Below are positions 12,001-33,001 of a stretch of 64,000 nucleotides of DNA, piece by piece (positions within the stretch are counted from its first letter, which is position 1; every line of letters starts with the position of its first letter). The notes beneath the pieces were generated by a model. That model was not told the DNA's origin and searched no databases. It worked only from the letters and a program-made list of their open reading frames with translations. The translations under genes and the position numbers were made by a program. Source of the stretch: Bugula neritina (lineage: Eukaryota > Bryozoa > Gymnolaemata > Cheilostomatida > Bugulidae); NCBI GenBank assembly GCA_964035545.1, contig OZ037773.1:9525751-9589750 (forward strand), in the 5' to 3' direction.

Positions 12001-13539
12001 ACCCACACCACCCTCTGTAGAGGATCTCGCCCCAACTCTGCCCATCACAGACCAGGAAAAGATTCACGTAGCCAACCGCAGTAAGAAGAACAGACGCAAC
12101 AGACGAAAGGGTAAAAATAAGAACCAGTCTGCTGCTGCTATCAGTAAACCCAAACTTCTGGAGCCTGCTGCTAATATTTCAATCAACCAATCACAACAAA
12201 GTAGTATACAGTCTCCTAACCGGTCACAACAAAGTAGTCTACAATCTCCTAACCGGTCACAACAAAGTAGTCTACCACCTGCTGACCAATCAACTACCAC
12301 AGATTTTGCAACCCCTTCAGTTGACTCATCAAGGAATACTCTGCAGCAGACTGAGTCACAGACTGACTCCATCCTCACCTCTGATCAATCCACCACTTCA
12401 GATTCTCAGATGATGAGGAACCAGGAATCTCTGACTGAACCAACTCTCACTCGTGTAGCCACCAATCAAACTGAGTCTCTCTCCTCGGCCAATCAGTCGA
12501 CTTCTACTGAATCCTGGAGAGAGTCGGTCGGAAATCAGACTGAGAAGCGACGCCCTGACTCCGTGGCAGAGAAATTCACCAACACTCAGCAGACGTTGAG
12601 CCTGAATGCCGCTCTGCAGACGGACAACTCTTCCCCACTCAACGTGCCGTCTGCAAGCAGCTCCGCACAGACGGATTCCATGCTTTCAGGATTTCCTTTA
12701 TCGTCACAAGTAGACAACTCCACGCAGTCAGTTGACAGTCCGCCGTCTGCACAACTGCCAATACATGAAGAAATTATTCCCGCTCTGTTAGCCAATCAGG
12801 AAGAGGTTCTTGCCGAACTATTAGCCAATCAGGAAACACCTCCTAACGAAATGTTAGCCAATCAGGAAGAGGTTCTTCCCGAACTGTCAGCCAATCAGGA
12901 AGCACCTCGTAATGAAATGTTAGATGAAGAGCTCCTCGCTGTGATTGATGAGAATTTGTTACAAACAGATAGGCCAGTTGTTGAAGAGAATATAGTAGCA
13001 AGTTCCATTCCAAGGCATAGAAAACCGGTAAAATCTGGAGATGAGACAACTCCAGCTGAGATGAGTCCAGTTGGAGGGTCGGCCAAGAAACCTGCTGCCA
13101 GGTATGTTCTGCTGACTGCCAGGAGATGATGCTAAGCTTGCTTCATCTGAACTGCTAAAATAAATAACCAGTAGCATAAATATACTCTAGTACTTAGTGA
13201 GGGAATTGAAAATTAGACCTACATTTAGAAATTTTATTGCGTGTAAAAATATTTAGTGAATATTGTAGGCAGCGCCTTATCTGTTCATTTTATAGTTTAG
13301 ATTTAATTGTACACGAAGATTTGCATGATTTAATGTCATCTCACGATGAATTTCTCTGCTATTTTAGGAAGCGTTGGCTGACGCCCCGTCTCATTAGGTA
13401 TCTGTTTACCATGATGGGAGCCCTGCTATTCTTCATTGTCATTTTCTTCCTTCTTGAGCCAAAGTGCTGTGAGAATACTCAATACCATAAAGGTATCTTC
13501 GGACTTAGGAAACACTACTCTCAGTTACCTCCACACTAA
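2..13539 (+). CDS. Nesprin-like KASH-domain protein with acidic repeats and spectrin-like helices (5' end outside window)
   Basis: Fourteen exons join in phase: 2-113, 2372-6595, 6703-6776, 6887-6991, 7109-7345, 7620-7652, 8431-8580, 8769-8975, 9750-9854, 10093-10248, 10418-10572, 10704-10844, 11422-13101 and 13368-13539. All introns are GT-AG and the total is 7,551 nt (2,516 codons plus stop). In order, the protein shows an acidic disordered region with 9-residue repeats, a basic cluster (RRRRKRRPK, exon at 6887), a Ser/Asp-rich stretch, helical segments with spectrin-type tryptophans (exons 8769-10844 and the start of 11422), a second disordered region rich in Ser, Gln and Asn, and a C-terminal transmembrane anchor with a short tail. 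In known KASH proteins this tail lies in the perinuclear space and binds SUN trimers, coupling nucleus to cytoskeleton. The exon at 2 is partial, so any actin-binding domain would be upstream. The exon chain is well supported; the nesprin assignment rests on architecture and the tail, not on alignment. Confidence 0.75.
114..2371 (+). other. Intron 1 of the KASH gene (visible part)
   Basis: The donor is atg|gtgagt at 113/114 and the acceptor is cttcag at 2371. Both sides are phase 1, so the glycine codon is completed across the junction. The only structure I see is the 44-bp tandem repeat at 791-942. The long open frame extending upstream of 2372 starts inside the intron and is not coding there. 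Confidence 0.75.
791..942 (+). repeat. 44-bp tandem repeat, about 3.4 copies
   Basis: The CTATAG of successive units falls at 794, 838, 882 and 925, giving a period of 43-44 bp. Each unit carries tagatttacctgc and ttagtaactgctag. It lies in intron 1 of the KASH gene. Confidence 0.85.
2700..3925 (+). repeat. In-frame 27-bp (9-residue) coding minisatellite in the acidic exon
   Basis: About forty copies of a 9-residue acidic unit run through the large exon. The core block at roughly 2890-3520 is close to HGEDFPDTE per unit, with the 27-bp DNA unit strongly conserved. A second, more recent sub-block at roughly 3765-3910 repeats GVDVLDTEQ. The flanking units (DIPHTEQ-like) are more diverged, which suggests repeated local expansion. 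All copies stay in frame. Long open frames on the other strand and in other frames here are by-products of the 27-bp period. Confidence 0.9.
8769..11600 (+). other. Spectrin-repeat-like helical region within the KASH gene
   Basis: Exons 8769, 9750, 10093, 10418, 10704 and the first ~180 nt of 11422 encode a continuous charged, helix-compatible stretch. It has tryptophans where spectrin repeats put them (YLEWHATC at the start of one unit, SKWQSL near its middle, VVQWHKWNTDC at the start of another). Between them are heptad-like Leu/Ile positions and few prolines. I infer two to three degenerate spectrin repeats just before the disordered linker and membrane anchor, as in nesprins. Exact boundaries are not visible without structure prediction. 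Confidence 0.55.
13368..13539 (+). other. C-terminal membrane anchor and KASH-like tail
   Basis: The last exon encodes a basic segment (KRWLTPRLIRY), one hydrophobic helix of about 20 residues (MMGALLFFIVIFFLLE), and a 27-residue tail beginning PKCCENT and ending HYSQLPPH. In human nesprins the tail ends in PPPX and has a cysteine 23 residues before the end that can bond to SUN. Here the first Cys of the CC pair is exactly 23 residues before the final residue, a Tyr precedes the proline end, and the last residues are PPH. No further open sequence follows the stop. Confidence 0.65.
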
Positions 13540-14260
13540 TAGCGTTGCTACGGTACATCGGTGGTGTAGCCATTACCTAGCTATTACTACAGTACACTGG
13601 TAGTATGTCATCACCCAAGTGTTCTTCGTTCAGCTATTGATGTAGTACGTCATAAAACTGGGTCCATTTTGTAGTAGCTTAAAATTTAGGCATTTAAACT
13701 TTAAAGTTATCTCCCCGATGAGTAAAAATATATTTTATCATAATTGATAAACGCTTCATAATAATTTTGTACATAAGTTATATTATAGTGAAGAAATTAA
13801 AGATTTCTGTAAATTATTAGTGATTGTGCAAGTTTTTAACTAAAATTTATTTTTAAATAAGTATTATTTTAATACGGTATGTACGATAGTTTTGTATTTT
13901 TCTGCATTGATATTGTGCTTATTAATGCATGTTTATTTTTCATTCATATTGAACTTGTACGAATGTAGATAATTGTAATAGAAATTATGTACCCATGCAA
14001 GATATTTTCATTAAAGAGGCCTGTGTAAAGTTTTGTATCTGCATTTAGTTTATGCTTATATCCATGGAGTGGGTATAGTCAGTACTCATCCAAATGTATC
14101 TTTATGTGTCATGCAAAACGTAAACTCACAGATTTTTACTATTTATGATGTATTTTTGTATTCATTCAAACTAGATTTGTTGAAAAATAAAGCCATAAAT
14201 AAATTTGACATGTTTTGGTTTTACTATGTAACCCTGGTTCTACGAGTATGTATGTGATGG
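13540..14260 (+). other. 3' UTR and polyadenylation region of the KASH gene
   Basis: AT-rich sequence after the stop codon. Candidate polyadenylation signals are ATTAAA at 14010 and AATAAA at 14186. I cannot tell which is used. Small open frames here (for example from 14033) lack splice context or composition typical of coding sequence. Confidence 0.4.
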
Positions 14261-16082
14261 GGGGAGGGGGTAGGCATCGCCCTTGTTGAGGTGCAGTAAC
14301 AGCAAAATAAAGCTTTTAGGTGTCTTTTAATAATGAAATACACTACATGATTAACTTAGTGCATTGAAAATGTCAGAGTAGTTTCATGGGGAATTAATAA
14401 CTCAATAACCCATACACTGACTGGTTAGGATTTGAGTATAGTAATTGACAATTTTACTCCATATTTAGCTATGTGATGCTAATGCTCATCTTTTGACGCC
14501 AGCTGCCTTAAAAACTGAATTGTGGTAAACATAATATTTGAGATTTTATCTTTTTACTATCGCAAAATGTGAGTATTCATGCAATAGGGATAACAATTTT
14601 TTGTGATACTGCAAAAAAATCATAATGATTTGCACGCAAATGTTTTAATAGTTGTCCGTTCATGCTTCGCGACTGAGGAGACAACTCTTTTAACACAATT
14701 CTTGGGGATCTTTTGCGGTTTATTGCAATGTCAAGGTTTCTATGTTGCCCGATTAGCTCAGGTTTCAATGCTACTTAAAACTGCTTGGGTCGCTAAACAA
14801 TGCTCTCAACATGATTATAAGAACTCCGTCTACAAATGATGAGGTGATGAATATGCAGATGTTAAAATGAGCAAGATCATGATCATTTTGATTGTCTGCT
14901 ATCAATTCAGTACATATTTTCTTTCAGTAATTAGTTAAAAATTGGCTAAATGATTAGTTTAACGTTAAATTTTGAATTTCATCTTTTTTACTATGAATTT
15001 ATTAAAATGTAATTATTTAATAGTAATTATTATTACTAATTAGTTCTTACTCGAACTTACAGTTACGGAGTTGCTCGAATTATAATTAAACTTAATATTA
15101 TTATTAATATTATCATTATCATTATGATTTTTAATTATGAATTTGATTTTTTTAAAATTTTATTCATCAATATCAGTTTGTTTTATAATAATTTTAAGAC
15201 TAATGTTATGCATAATGATATTACAATTAATGAATTATGTATTTATTAGACTTAGTCTTACTCTTAGTAACTGTAAGTGTAAGTATTAGTATAACTATAA
15301 GTATAAGTATTACTATCACTGTAACTGTTATTGTTACTATTAGTATTATAAGTGATAATTGATTTTAGGTAAAGATGGCACTTGTAAAGATGGCACAGGT
15401 AATAATGGCACCGGTAATAAGGGCACAAATGGAAAAGTGGGAAAAAATGGCACACTAATTTAGTAACTAATGTCAAATTTTCTGAAACCCCAAACTCAAA
15501 TCCGAAACCGTTAAGCCCCAAACTCAAATCTCCATACCTAAACCCCCATTCTAAACATCCAACTCCACTTCAAACACTAATAATAAAAATGTACCATTTT
15601 TACTTGTGCCATTTTTACCCGACACCATGATGATTATATCAAATTTAATATAAGTTACAACTGGATACCAATGTTTTTATTAGTATCAGTATAAAATCAA
15701 GTATAACATTAACTATTACATTAACTATTAGTATTAAATTTAATATTTAACATTAATAATTTAAATTATAATTATCAAAAATGTTTTTCAATTTGGGTTT
15801 CATATTGAAATCAATCTCATTAGCTGATATTCGTATTGATATTGATGCTATAATATTAATTAATATTATTTGTGCATTATAATTACTAATAATGACAGTA
15901 GTAGCAATATTTATAGAATAAACCTACCTATTGGTATTAGTATTACATTTACTAAAAGTCTAACATTGTAATTAAGTCATAAATATGTCGGTCATATCAT
16001 TTGTTTAATAATTAGAATAATTTCAAAACAATTAGAGTTGCATCTATTACAAGAATTAGAACTAGAATCATAAGTACAATGT
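14261..16082. other. AT-rich intergenic region between the KASH and RNF180-like genes
   Basis: No supportable gene. From about 15000 to 16080 it is very AT-rich with runs of tatta/ttagtat-like low-complexity sequence. The one discrete element is the small MITE at 15368-15627. Confidence 0.6.
15368..15627. mobile_element. MITE-like repeat with inverted GGCAC subrepeats (copy A)
   Basis: The left end has ggtaaagatggcac twice, followed by ggtaataatggcac-type units. The right end has the reverse complement (ccatttttacttgtgccatt). The interior contains ccccaaactcaaat. The same parts occur at 40.5 kb and, in the opposite orientation, at 42.5-42.7 kb, which shows a family of short non-coding elements. 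I could not identify a target duplication. Confidence 0.6.
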
Positions 16083-16313
16083 AGTTATAATAGGGAGCAG
16101 CCGTGGTGTAGGGGTTAGAGCGTTTGCCTAGTAAAGACGGAGGTCATGGGTTCAAGCCCAGACAAAGGCCATTAGTGATGTTAAGAAGAGCATCCAGTCA
16201 TAATTGCTCCTTTGCCTCATTTTAATAAGTCTTTAGCCTGATTTAACGAAAACCCCTTCCACCAGGGGTTTCTCACAGGGATAGCGACTATAAACTTGCG
16301 TGAGTTATAATAG
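16083..16313 (+). mobile_element. tRNA-derived SINE with 11-bp target-site duplication
   Basis: The body is 16094-16302 (209 bp). Its head resembles a tRNA gene with internal RNA polymerase III promoter boxes: box A-like tggtgtaggggtt near 16113 and box B-like gggttcaagccc near 16148. The tail has a small hairpin built from cccctt and aggggt. It is flanked on both sides by the identical 11-mer agttataatag (16083-16093 and 16303-16313), the signature of LINE-driven insertion. A diverged relative lies at about 56.63 kb. Confidence 0.9.
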
Positions 16314-16466
16314 AATTATATAGCAGCAAACTTTTTGTTCATAAAATTAACAAATTTCATTAAATCATAACAATTTATAATTTACAAGCATGCATAACAT
16401 GCATTTTAAGATTAAGAAAAAATGATCTGATAAGGCTGGTGTGTATACATCCCCTTTTATTTTCAA

Positions 16467-16473
16467 TATAAAG
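16467..16473 (+). promoter_or_regulatory. TATA-like box of the RNF180-like gene
   Basis: TATAAAG lies 55 bp before the chosen ATG at 16522, a suitable distance for a short 5' UTR. There is no experimental start-site evidence. Confidence 0.4.
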
Positions 16474-16521
16474 ATGAGTGCTCACTCTACCAGTATACTC
16501 GCAGTCACCTGAAAGAGTGAA

Positions 16522-19500
16522 ATGAGTTCAACTAACTTATCAACAGAACTTCCACACCAACAGAAACATTTGACAAAACATAAACATCAGGTAGGTTTAA
16601 ATGTTATGAGATTTCTTTACTCTGTTTCTATTTTATCTCTGGTAGCCTGGTTTACTGCAATACATATTTTAGTTCTCTTAGTTTCTATCAGAATTGAACC
16701 CTCAAACCACTATACATGTTAATCTCAAGGAATATTAGGGAATTGATTTTGTTAGCAGTAAAGTGGGTGTGCCAATTTTTGCTTATTATTTTAAGACTTA
16801 TGTTTTATTAATTGGATTGCGAAAAAAAATTCTAAAATTTATAGTATATTTGACTTTTGCAATTTGTCTCTACTCTGTTTCCTTTCTATGGAAAGGAAAC
16901 AGAGTAGAGACAATTCGCAAAAGTCAAATATACTAGAAATATACTGTTTCTCTACTTCTCTACTACTACTCTATATTTCTCTACTCTGTCTACTCACTAC
17001 TTTGTTTGCTTTCTACTCTGTTTATCTCTACTTGTAGTTACACAAAAGAACAGTCAGTGAGATCTGTAAGTCCCTCCATAAGGAGTGGTGGGTGTGTTCA
17101 ATATGTCTGGAGCTGATGTACCGCCCCCACGTTGTGAAACCGTGTCAGCATATATTCTGTGAGCGCTGCCTCCAGGATCTGGCCACCGCCAACCCCCTCC
17201 GTACCAGCTGCCCTCTCTGCAGGTCCTCCATAGAAGAGTGTCAGCTCTGCAGCGGTTAGTCTCTGCAAGTACTCAGTCTATATGCATACTCAGTATATAT
17301 GAATACTCAGTCTATATGAATACTCAGTATATATGAATACTCAGTCTATATGAATACTCAGTCTATATGTATACTCAGTCTATATGAATATGAATTGCAA
17401 GGTATTGTGTTGTATACAGATATCTCTCTACTCTCTACCATATCGGGGCCGACTCAAATTGAATACAATGACTCGGATTGGATAGAGCTATAGGTTATGA
17501 TCATGTATATCATACTCCTAGTCTCCTAATAGAAACAGATGGCTGACTTATGTCTCATGTTATACTCCCTATAGTGGTAGAGAAGTTCTAACATAAAAAG
17601 CTAGTCAGTATGCCTCGATGAGTAGATTTTGAATATTGTAATATTAGAGTTGCTCACAACAATATTATTCTGATGAAGTGGCTTTGTCGTTTTGCTCGGG
17701 ATTCTTCAAAGGTACTGGTAGTGTCAGGGACATCTTGCTATGGTTGCTGTAGTTACCAAATACTTTAGTAGCACCAACAGTATACAGTATAACATATGCT
17801 ATGACTAGTATACAGTGTAACATATGCTATGACTAGTATACAGTGTAACATATGCTATGACTAGTATACAGTATAACATATGCTATGACTAGTATACAGT
17901 ATAACATATGCTATGACTATTATACAGTATATAACATCTGCCATGCTAACTCTTACAGATGTAGACAAACAGATAAAGTCGCAGTTCCCCAATGAATATC
18001 GGAAGTTCACTGAAGGGAAGCAGAGGGCGGGGCCTCTTCCTGGCCACTCTAGTCGTCGACACTTGGGAATATTCGATTGGATAAGGTTCACCACAGGTAT
18101 TACAGAGCCCGCTGTACTGTCAGCATTTATTTGTTTGCTGTCTTCATGTGAGCTGTCAGTATTAGAATTGCCATCAATAACTATACTGTTACCAGTCACA
18201 TATTTCATAGCTGGTATTTAATTTCATGATTGAAGGCTTAGCTAATAAATTATATTGAAACTATCTTAGCTACAAGTAAAATGCAGCTTTGGAGTTGTGT
18301 GCCCCACCAAGTTGACTTCATTGTACATTTGAGTGCAAACATCAGTTATTTATAGTCTTGTTTGTTTGGTTGATTTGTTGTTTGGATTACTTATGCATGT
18401 CATATCTGATATTTTGTTGAGTCTTAGGTTTTCTTACCATCAGAGTAATTCCAGTAGTGATTAGTCACTGTTTGTTGTCTTAAGTTATCTGTACTCACTT
18501 TGTAGTAATTTCCTTTTCTCCAGTAACACTAATCTTGAGCTCTATTTTGATATTGTAGCCGAATTTATGTTTAATATATAATTAATGTGGTTTCTCATTG
18601 TTACTGATTACTAAAATAGATAATAAAGCAACCATAATTATAATTTGCATATTCATACTGTTATTGGCTATTCTATGGGCAGACAACTCTGAAACTATAT
18701 TTAGGTGCCAAACTAAGATATTTCTAGGAGTTTTATTACTTTACAAATGTGACTAGTCAGTCCTGTTTGATATGTTGTTTGTGTGTTGCTAGGCAACCGA
18801 GAATATCGGCATGTAGACAGGACGGATAGAGCTCTGTGGCATTTCTGCTCCTTTATCATTATGATTACGGTGAGTCAGTCAGTTATAAGTGTCAGTCAGT
18901 CAGTGAGAGTATAGGTCCGGGTCAGTTAGTGAGAGTGAATTATTTAGTTAATGGGTTTGGGGTGAGAGTTTGAGGTTTCAGAACATTTGGAAAGTTTTTA
19001 CTTTTGTTCAGAATTGCCTCCAGTTTTCAATCACTAATTTTCCTTCTTAGGAAGTGACCTCAGTAGATGTTAGGAAGTTCAACAACTTCTAATTAAGGAT
19101 GGAAGTTATTAGATGACAAAGTGTGTTATATATCTTTAGTGCTGTTTACTATTGCATTTCTGTTCACACTCTATCTCACACCACTACATCTAACCAAGTT
19201 ACAGCTAACCAAGTTACAGCTAACCAAGTTACAGCTAACCTATGACTCTCTACTCTACTAATAATAACACTTCAGTGTTTGAAACTGTAGACAGAAGTAG
19301 TTGTAGAAGTTGACACAGAAATGTTACATTTTATATTGAAATTAAAGCGAAGCTATCACCAGATATTAAAATGGCGTTTAACAAAAATTTTCAACTTAAT
19401 TTTTTAGTGAGTCTTGATTGATTGATTGATTGATTGATTTATTTATTACATATCACAAACATGACAACACGTTGCAAAATTCAGTGTAAATATTGGCTAT

Positions 19501-20043
19501 AATAAGTAGGAATGAACAAAATAAGAGAAAAAAATCAAAACTCTGTTGGATTATTTAAAATAAAAGCTCGTTTAAAGTATTTACAAGATGTCGCAAGAAG
19601 CTATCTCTGCCCCATGCCCCTCTATATTTGATGGTTCGATATCTTCCAGAAGGGCATTGACTAAGAAAGTTATTGATGAAATGGTCATTGTCTGTTATAT
19701 ATTTGATGGCAAGTTCTTTAGTGAGTTTCTGAATGTGCAAATCAATGTTTAGATACTTAATTCCGAGTTTTGAGCAATCTTTGAGAATTCTTCGAATAGC
19801 CTTTTTATCACTGGCATAGATACAAGTCTTGCTTTTTCTTTTTTACTAATCATTACTCATTTCGTTTGATTCTTGTTGCAGGTTGTTATCTGCAGTTTCT
19901 ACCTCGGCCATTACATCATTCTGGCGTCACGGTACATGTCGGATTATATCCCAGAAGTCCCCATTCCCAACGACTATAAACTTGATAATGTACCTCTCAT
20001 TGTCATTGGATTCATCTCCACTCTCATACTTATTCTGAGATAG
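16522..20043 (+). CDS. Membrane-anchored C3HC4 RING E3 ubiquitin ligase, RNF180-like
   Basis: Five exons in phase: 16522-16590, 17038-17254, 17959-18096, 18793-18869 and 19882-20043, giving 220 residues. The RING is complete at residues 43-84 with C43, C46, C59, H61, C64, C67, C81 and C84 (CSIC, CQHIFC, CPLC), so E2 binding and ubiquitin transfer are expected. A middle segment (FPNEYRKF, then PLPGHSSRRH) matches my recollection of the region after the RING in RNF180. Two hydrophobic stretches follow (about 156-181 and 204-219) and the protein ends shortly after the second, as in a tail-anchored ER or nuclear-envelope enzyme. Human RNF180 is much longer at its N-terminus, so this is either a short homologue or a different membrane RING family. 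Exon 1 (23 residues) is the least certain part. Confidence 0.7.
16842..16935. repeat. Near-perfect hairpin, arms about 45 bp, in intron 1 of the RING gene
   Basis: The arm from tagtatatttgacttttgc through the run ending ctctgtttcc is followed, after a few bases, by its reverse complement ending aagtcaaatatacta. Only about one or two positions mismatch. It is followed by a pyrimidine-rich ctctact stretch up to the exon at 17038. Confidence 0.9.
17268..17393 (+). repeat. 17-bp tandem repeat (actcagtctatatgaat), about 7 copies
   Basis: Units alternate between actcagtctatatgaat and actcagtatatatgaat just after the RING exon donor at 17254. It lies in intron 2. Confidence 0.9.
17775..17942 (+). 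repeat. 28-bp tandem repeat, about 6 copies
   Basis: Units contain agtatacagt followed by gtaacatatgctatgact. The array ends a few bases before the polypyrimidine tract of the exon at 17959, so it sits where the branch point should be. Confidence 0.9.
19196..19240 (+). repeat. 15-bp tandem repeat (taaccaagttacagc), 3 copies
   Basis: Three adjacent near-identical units in intron 4 of the RING gene. Confidence 0.85.
19410..19850 (-). mobile_element. 5'-truncated non-LTR retrotransposon (CR1/jockey-like LINE) 3' end
   Basis: On the minus strand an open segment from about 19835 down to 19555 reads like the end of a LINE ORF2 (YASDKKAIRRILKDCSKLGI near its start, ending LVNTLNELLF). A short 3' UTR follows, then taataaataaatcaatcaatc, the short simple-repeat tail typical of invertebrate CR1/jockey-type LINEs. 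Only about 0.44 kb remains, as expected for 5' truncation at insertion. It lies antisense in the last intron of the RING gene. Family assignment is by feel of sequence, not alignment. Confidence 0.65.
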
Positions 20044-20680
20044 GGTTCCAGCTGCATATCTATTTCTCCCACAGATATACTTATTACACTGTTTAATATC
20101 GCAAACTGTTGGTTACTACATAATATTATATTATACCGTAATATTTATGTTAATATTGATAATTATAGTGTAATACAGAGTTATGTAATATTACGATATA
20201 TTGTTTGTTGTAATATACTGATTATATTATATCGTAATATTGCATAATATTCAAACTATCATTATTAATTGATATTATGTTAAGCTTTTAATACTGTAAT
20301 GGGATGAAGTATCTTTTTCAGTTAGTTAAACAAGTAAAATGTTTTTACTGAGCAAGTGTTGAAGTTAATAGGTTCTTTTAACTTAAGGTTTTCATGAGTT
20401 TGTAGGTTTCATGGTATTAGCATTATATAATACAGTATTAATTTGGTATGCTCATTACTATAATCGTATGTTATAAGCCCAATGTCTTTCTACCTACATA
20501 CTACATCTACGATCTATTATATATCTACGAACTATATATTATTATAATACGTCTACTATATATTGTATACTAAGCACTATCTAGTATATATAATCTATTT
20601 GCCAGATAGAATACCCGACTTTGTACTAACTATGTACTACTCTCTGTTCACATTGTCATAATAATTATATTAAAGTAATA

Positions 20681-20686
20681 AATAAA
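20681..20686 (+). terminator. Polyadenylation signal of the RNF180-like gene
   Basis: AATAAA about 640 bp after the stop codon, followed by a GT-rich stretch (gtgtctttg). It is the first canonical signal I see. The 3' UTR between is AT-rich with taatatt-type low complexity. Confidence 0.45.
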
Positions 20687-20751
20687 GTGTCTTTGATTGC
20701 AGATGTTTGGTTGTATCAGATGTACCTCAATGCTGAATGCATCATGTGAGC

Positions 20752-21045
20752 TGTTTGGTTATACAAGCACATGCTAGGTACCAGTGACAGTTTATCTCTA
20801 TGTTATTTGGTTAACACATTGTGTGTAAGATAGATGTTTGGTTATACAAGCACATGCTAGGTACCAGTGACAGTTTATCTCTTTGTTATTTGGTTAACAC
20901 ATTGTGTGTAAGATAGCTGTTTGCTTATACAAACACATGCTACGGTGACAGTGACAGTTTATCTCTATGTTATTTGGTTAACACATTGTGTGTAAGATAG
21001 ATGTTTGCCTATACAAACACATGCTAGGTGACAGTTTATCTGTGA
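20752..21045 (+). repeat. About 83-bp tandem repeat, roughly 3.5 copies
   Basis: Units begin tgtttggttatacaa and contain gtgacagtttatctct and ggttaacacattgtgtgtaa. Successive units differ mainly by small indels. Confidence 0.85.
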
Positions 21046-21224
21046 CTATACACAAAGTTTAAATATTAGTCATTAGACACCAGTTCACAAGAACACCACT
21101 AATATTATGCTCTATATGATGATGGCGACAGGCTATAGCACATGTATAGCTTTAGGACTTTATCTTAGTATTAATATCATTCGAAAGTCATGTAATGCTG
21201 TAGCCACAATGCGTCTCTAGATTT

Positions 21225-21440
21225 ACTGAAAGATGGTTTTAAATCATTCTCAACTGGCAATTTATGGGTTTCAACATGCAAACTAAATACGCTTATAAAG
21301 CTGACAAGAGTTTCGGTGTCACACAGCACCACTTATCAATGTGAGGGGAGATTCTCATCAATGCTAACTATTACAATGAGAAGATAAACTGCCTTGGCCT
21401 ACAAAGTGACTTGAAATGCCTCTGTTGTAAACAGAGTCAA
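21225..21440 (+). pseudogene. hAT-family transposase relic (C-terminal dimerisation region)
   Basis: Translation of about 21267-21340 gives LWVSTCKLNTLIK and then TTYQCEGRFSSMLTI. This resembles the hAT dimerisation region, where ZBED5-like transposases have a tTYlCEaGFSsl motif. The frame then hits stops. Nucleotide similarity to the minus-strand segment near 57.2-57.5 kb (shared tatgggtttcaaca and ctcatcaatgctaactatt) indicates two relics of the same element. Confidence 0.55.
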
Positions 21441-22072
21441 ACTTAAGCAAACAGCATCTGCTAAAGCCATCACATTAATAATTGAACTGCTTTGTGTTGT
21501 ATGATAATTAAATCTAACAGAACAACAGACATTAATTGAGTCATGTATTATGTCAGCCTTTATAAAGTACATATTTTTCAAAGGGGGGAATTACTGGTAA
21601 GAGTTTGTGAAAGGAGGAATGGTATGAAACAAGTGGAGTTCTACTGAACTAGATAGACTCGCAGCTTTCATATAAGGAGTAATAAACTGAACTTGAATTT
21701 CTAAAGAAACCATGCTAATAATATCTCCTTCGGCAGCTTGTGACAGTTATATTAGTTTATTATATAAAAACCTCTGCACCAAGGAGCATAGGTGCAAACA
21801 TATTCTTTTTTATTGTGGTAGTGTATACTTAAAGAGGAAGGGTGGCCAAATACAAAGACAAATAATATTCCACTACTGTGCATTGTCAAACTATATTTAT
21901 GCTGTTGCTATATTTATGCAATGCTAAACCGATGTAAGAGTCTGATTAAAAGCCCAAAAAACATTCTGGTGCAATAAGTCAACCGCAATACTTCATGCGC
22001 TGTGGATGTGAAGGCAAGGAATCAATGTTCTGTTCAATTCTGACACACCGTTTGCATTGTTTGTAAATTTGG

Positions 22073-22159
22073 CCAATCAAAACATGGCCACGTAGTGAAA
22101 CCATAATCATAGCTGGTTATGCAGATATATAACACTATATAAGGTGTGTTATCTTACAG
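22073..22159 (+). promoter_or_regulatory. CCAAT box, TATA box and initiator-like site of ankyrin-kinase gene 1
   Basis: CCAAT at 22073-22077 (ggccaatcaa), TATATAAG at 22136-22143, and an initiator-like tacagtg starting at about 22156, followed by the ATG at 22178. Paralogue 2 has the same order of elements with similar spacing, which supports a real core promoter. Confidence 0.6.
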
Positions 22160-22177
22160 TGACTGCATGATCAAATC

Positions 22178-33000
<10,823 letters not shown>

Positions 33001-33001
33001 C

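Noticed and set aside
13237-13367. Upstream part of the open frame containing the KASH tail
   Set aside because: Precedes the attttag acceptor and would not join in phase with the exon ending at 13101.
14603-14839. 78-codon open frame in slightly more GC-rich DNA
   Set aside because: No domain or promoter seen; may be an old repeat but I could not place it.
16094-16175. A functional tRNA gene
   Set aside because: Box A and B are present but the acceptor stem does not pair and the unit ends in a SINE tail with a target duplication.
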